From NCBI GenBank assembly GCA_003249225.1, contig QKJQ01000033.1:152269-216268 (forward strand): 64,000 nt of DNA, in the 5' to 3' direction. Numbering within the stretch: position 1 is the first letter of the stretch; each line of letters begins with the position of its first letter. Shown here piece after piece: positions 63,781-64,000 of the stretch. The notes below the pieces were generated by a model. That model did no database searches. It was not told where the DNA came from and saw only the letters and a program-made list of their open reading frames with translations. The position numbers and the translations under genes are program-made. The stretch is from Clostridia bacterium. GTDB taxonomy: Bacteria > Bacillota > Clostridia > Lachnospirales > Lachnospiraceae.

Positions 63781-64000
63781 GTTTTTATAATCCTTTTTGT
63801 CTCGGATTATTCCTTTCTATAAAGTTAACTTCTATTGTAGTCTATTGAATGCTTAAACCTTTAACCTGTTTTTAAGCAAATATTTTGTTTGTATTGTATA
63901 TATTGTAGCTTTATTTGTACTCAAATTGCAATATTATGTTGATTTATACTTTTCTTCACGTTTTAAATAATAAGTGTTATGATTTCATTTGTCAATATTA
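63781..64000. other. Upstream region of the LacI gene
   Basis: 220 bases to the window edge. A perfect 7-bp inverted repeat GCTTAAA/TTTAAGC with a 13-base centre lies at 63851-63877, a possible operator. The rest is AT-rich with no identifiable gene on either strand. Confidence 0.5.

Overview
The window is a low-GC Firmicutes chromosome segment, most likely from an anaerobic, polysaccharide-degrading Lachnospiraceae (Clostridia). The reasons are the AT-rich AGGAGG-led genes, RNase J, CarD, a KtrAB potassium system, families typical of that group (GGGtGRT protein with a NifU-like partner, DUF4317, DUF4860-like pilus protein, a DUF6179-like protein), two-component Lpl-type sugar permeases without a local ATPase, and GH127, DUF2264 and DUF5695-like enzymes. 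Every gene reads on the minus strand except one LysR regulator. No rRNA, tRNA, CRISPR array, insertion sequence or prophage was seen.

Layout by coordinate: 1-3847, part of a type IV pilus operon (pilC-like platform, four small pilin-like proteins, pilT running off the left edge). 4025-5740, the GGGtGRT protein and its NifU-like partner. 6057-9784, two paralogous secreted proteins. 10075-12626, an acyltransferase and a GltS-like carrier. 12689-13483, an amidohydrolase. 13717-15739, KtrB and KtrA. 15798-17654, RNase J. 17841-18497, a Crp/Fnr-type regulator. 18734-24775, the F1Fo ATP synthase operon, in which the delta subunit is reduced to its C-terminal domain and fused to the N-terminus of alpha. 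24937-25860, the divergent LysR regulator. 25857-29588, a GH2 enzyme and a DUF6179-like protein. 29768-31859, a cation diffusion facilitator and an SGNH hydrolase behind a NiCo riboswitch. 31894-37702, a lipoprotein, CarD, a phosphodiesterase, a nitroreductase and a membrane-anchored papain-like protein. 37876-43696, three cyclic-di-GMP enzymes and a GNAT acetyltransferase, the first enzyme sitting behind a c-di-GMP-I riboswitch. 43844-49381, DUF4317, ArsC-like, PhzF-like and TldD/TldE genes. 49664-63780, a carbohydrate locus: LacI regulator, solute-binding lipoprotein, two permeases, DUF5695-like, GH127, two aldo/keto reductases and DUF2264.

How the parts fit together: the right-hand locus looks like one Gram-positive polysaccharide utilisation system, with LacI-controlled oligosaccharide import and intracellular debranching by GH127 and the two DUF enzymes. 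The c-di-GMP genes can make, break and sense the messenger, and the pilus operon at the left is a plausible output, although no direct link is visible in sequence. The most notable items are the delta-alpha ATP synthase fusion, the two metabolite riboswitches with their terminators, and a near-perfect LacI-type palindrome over the -10 box of the GH2 gene.
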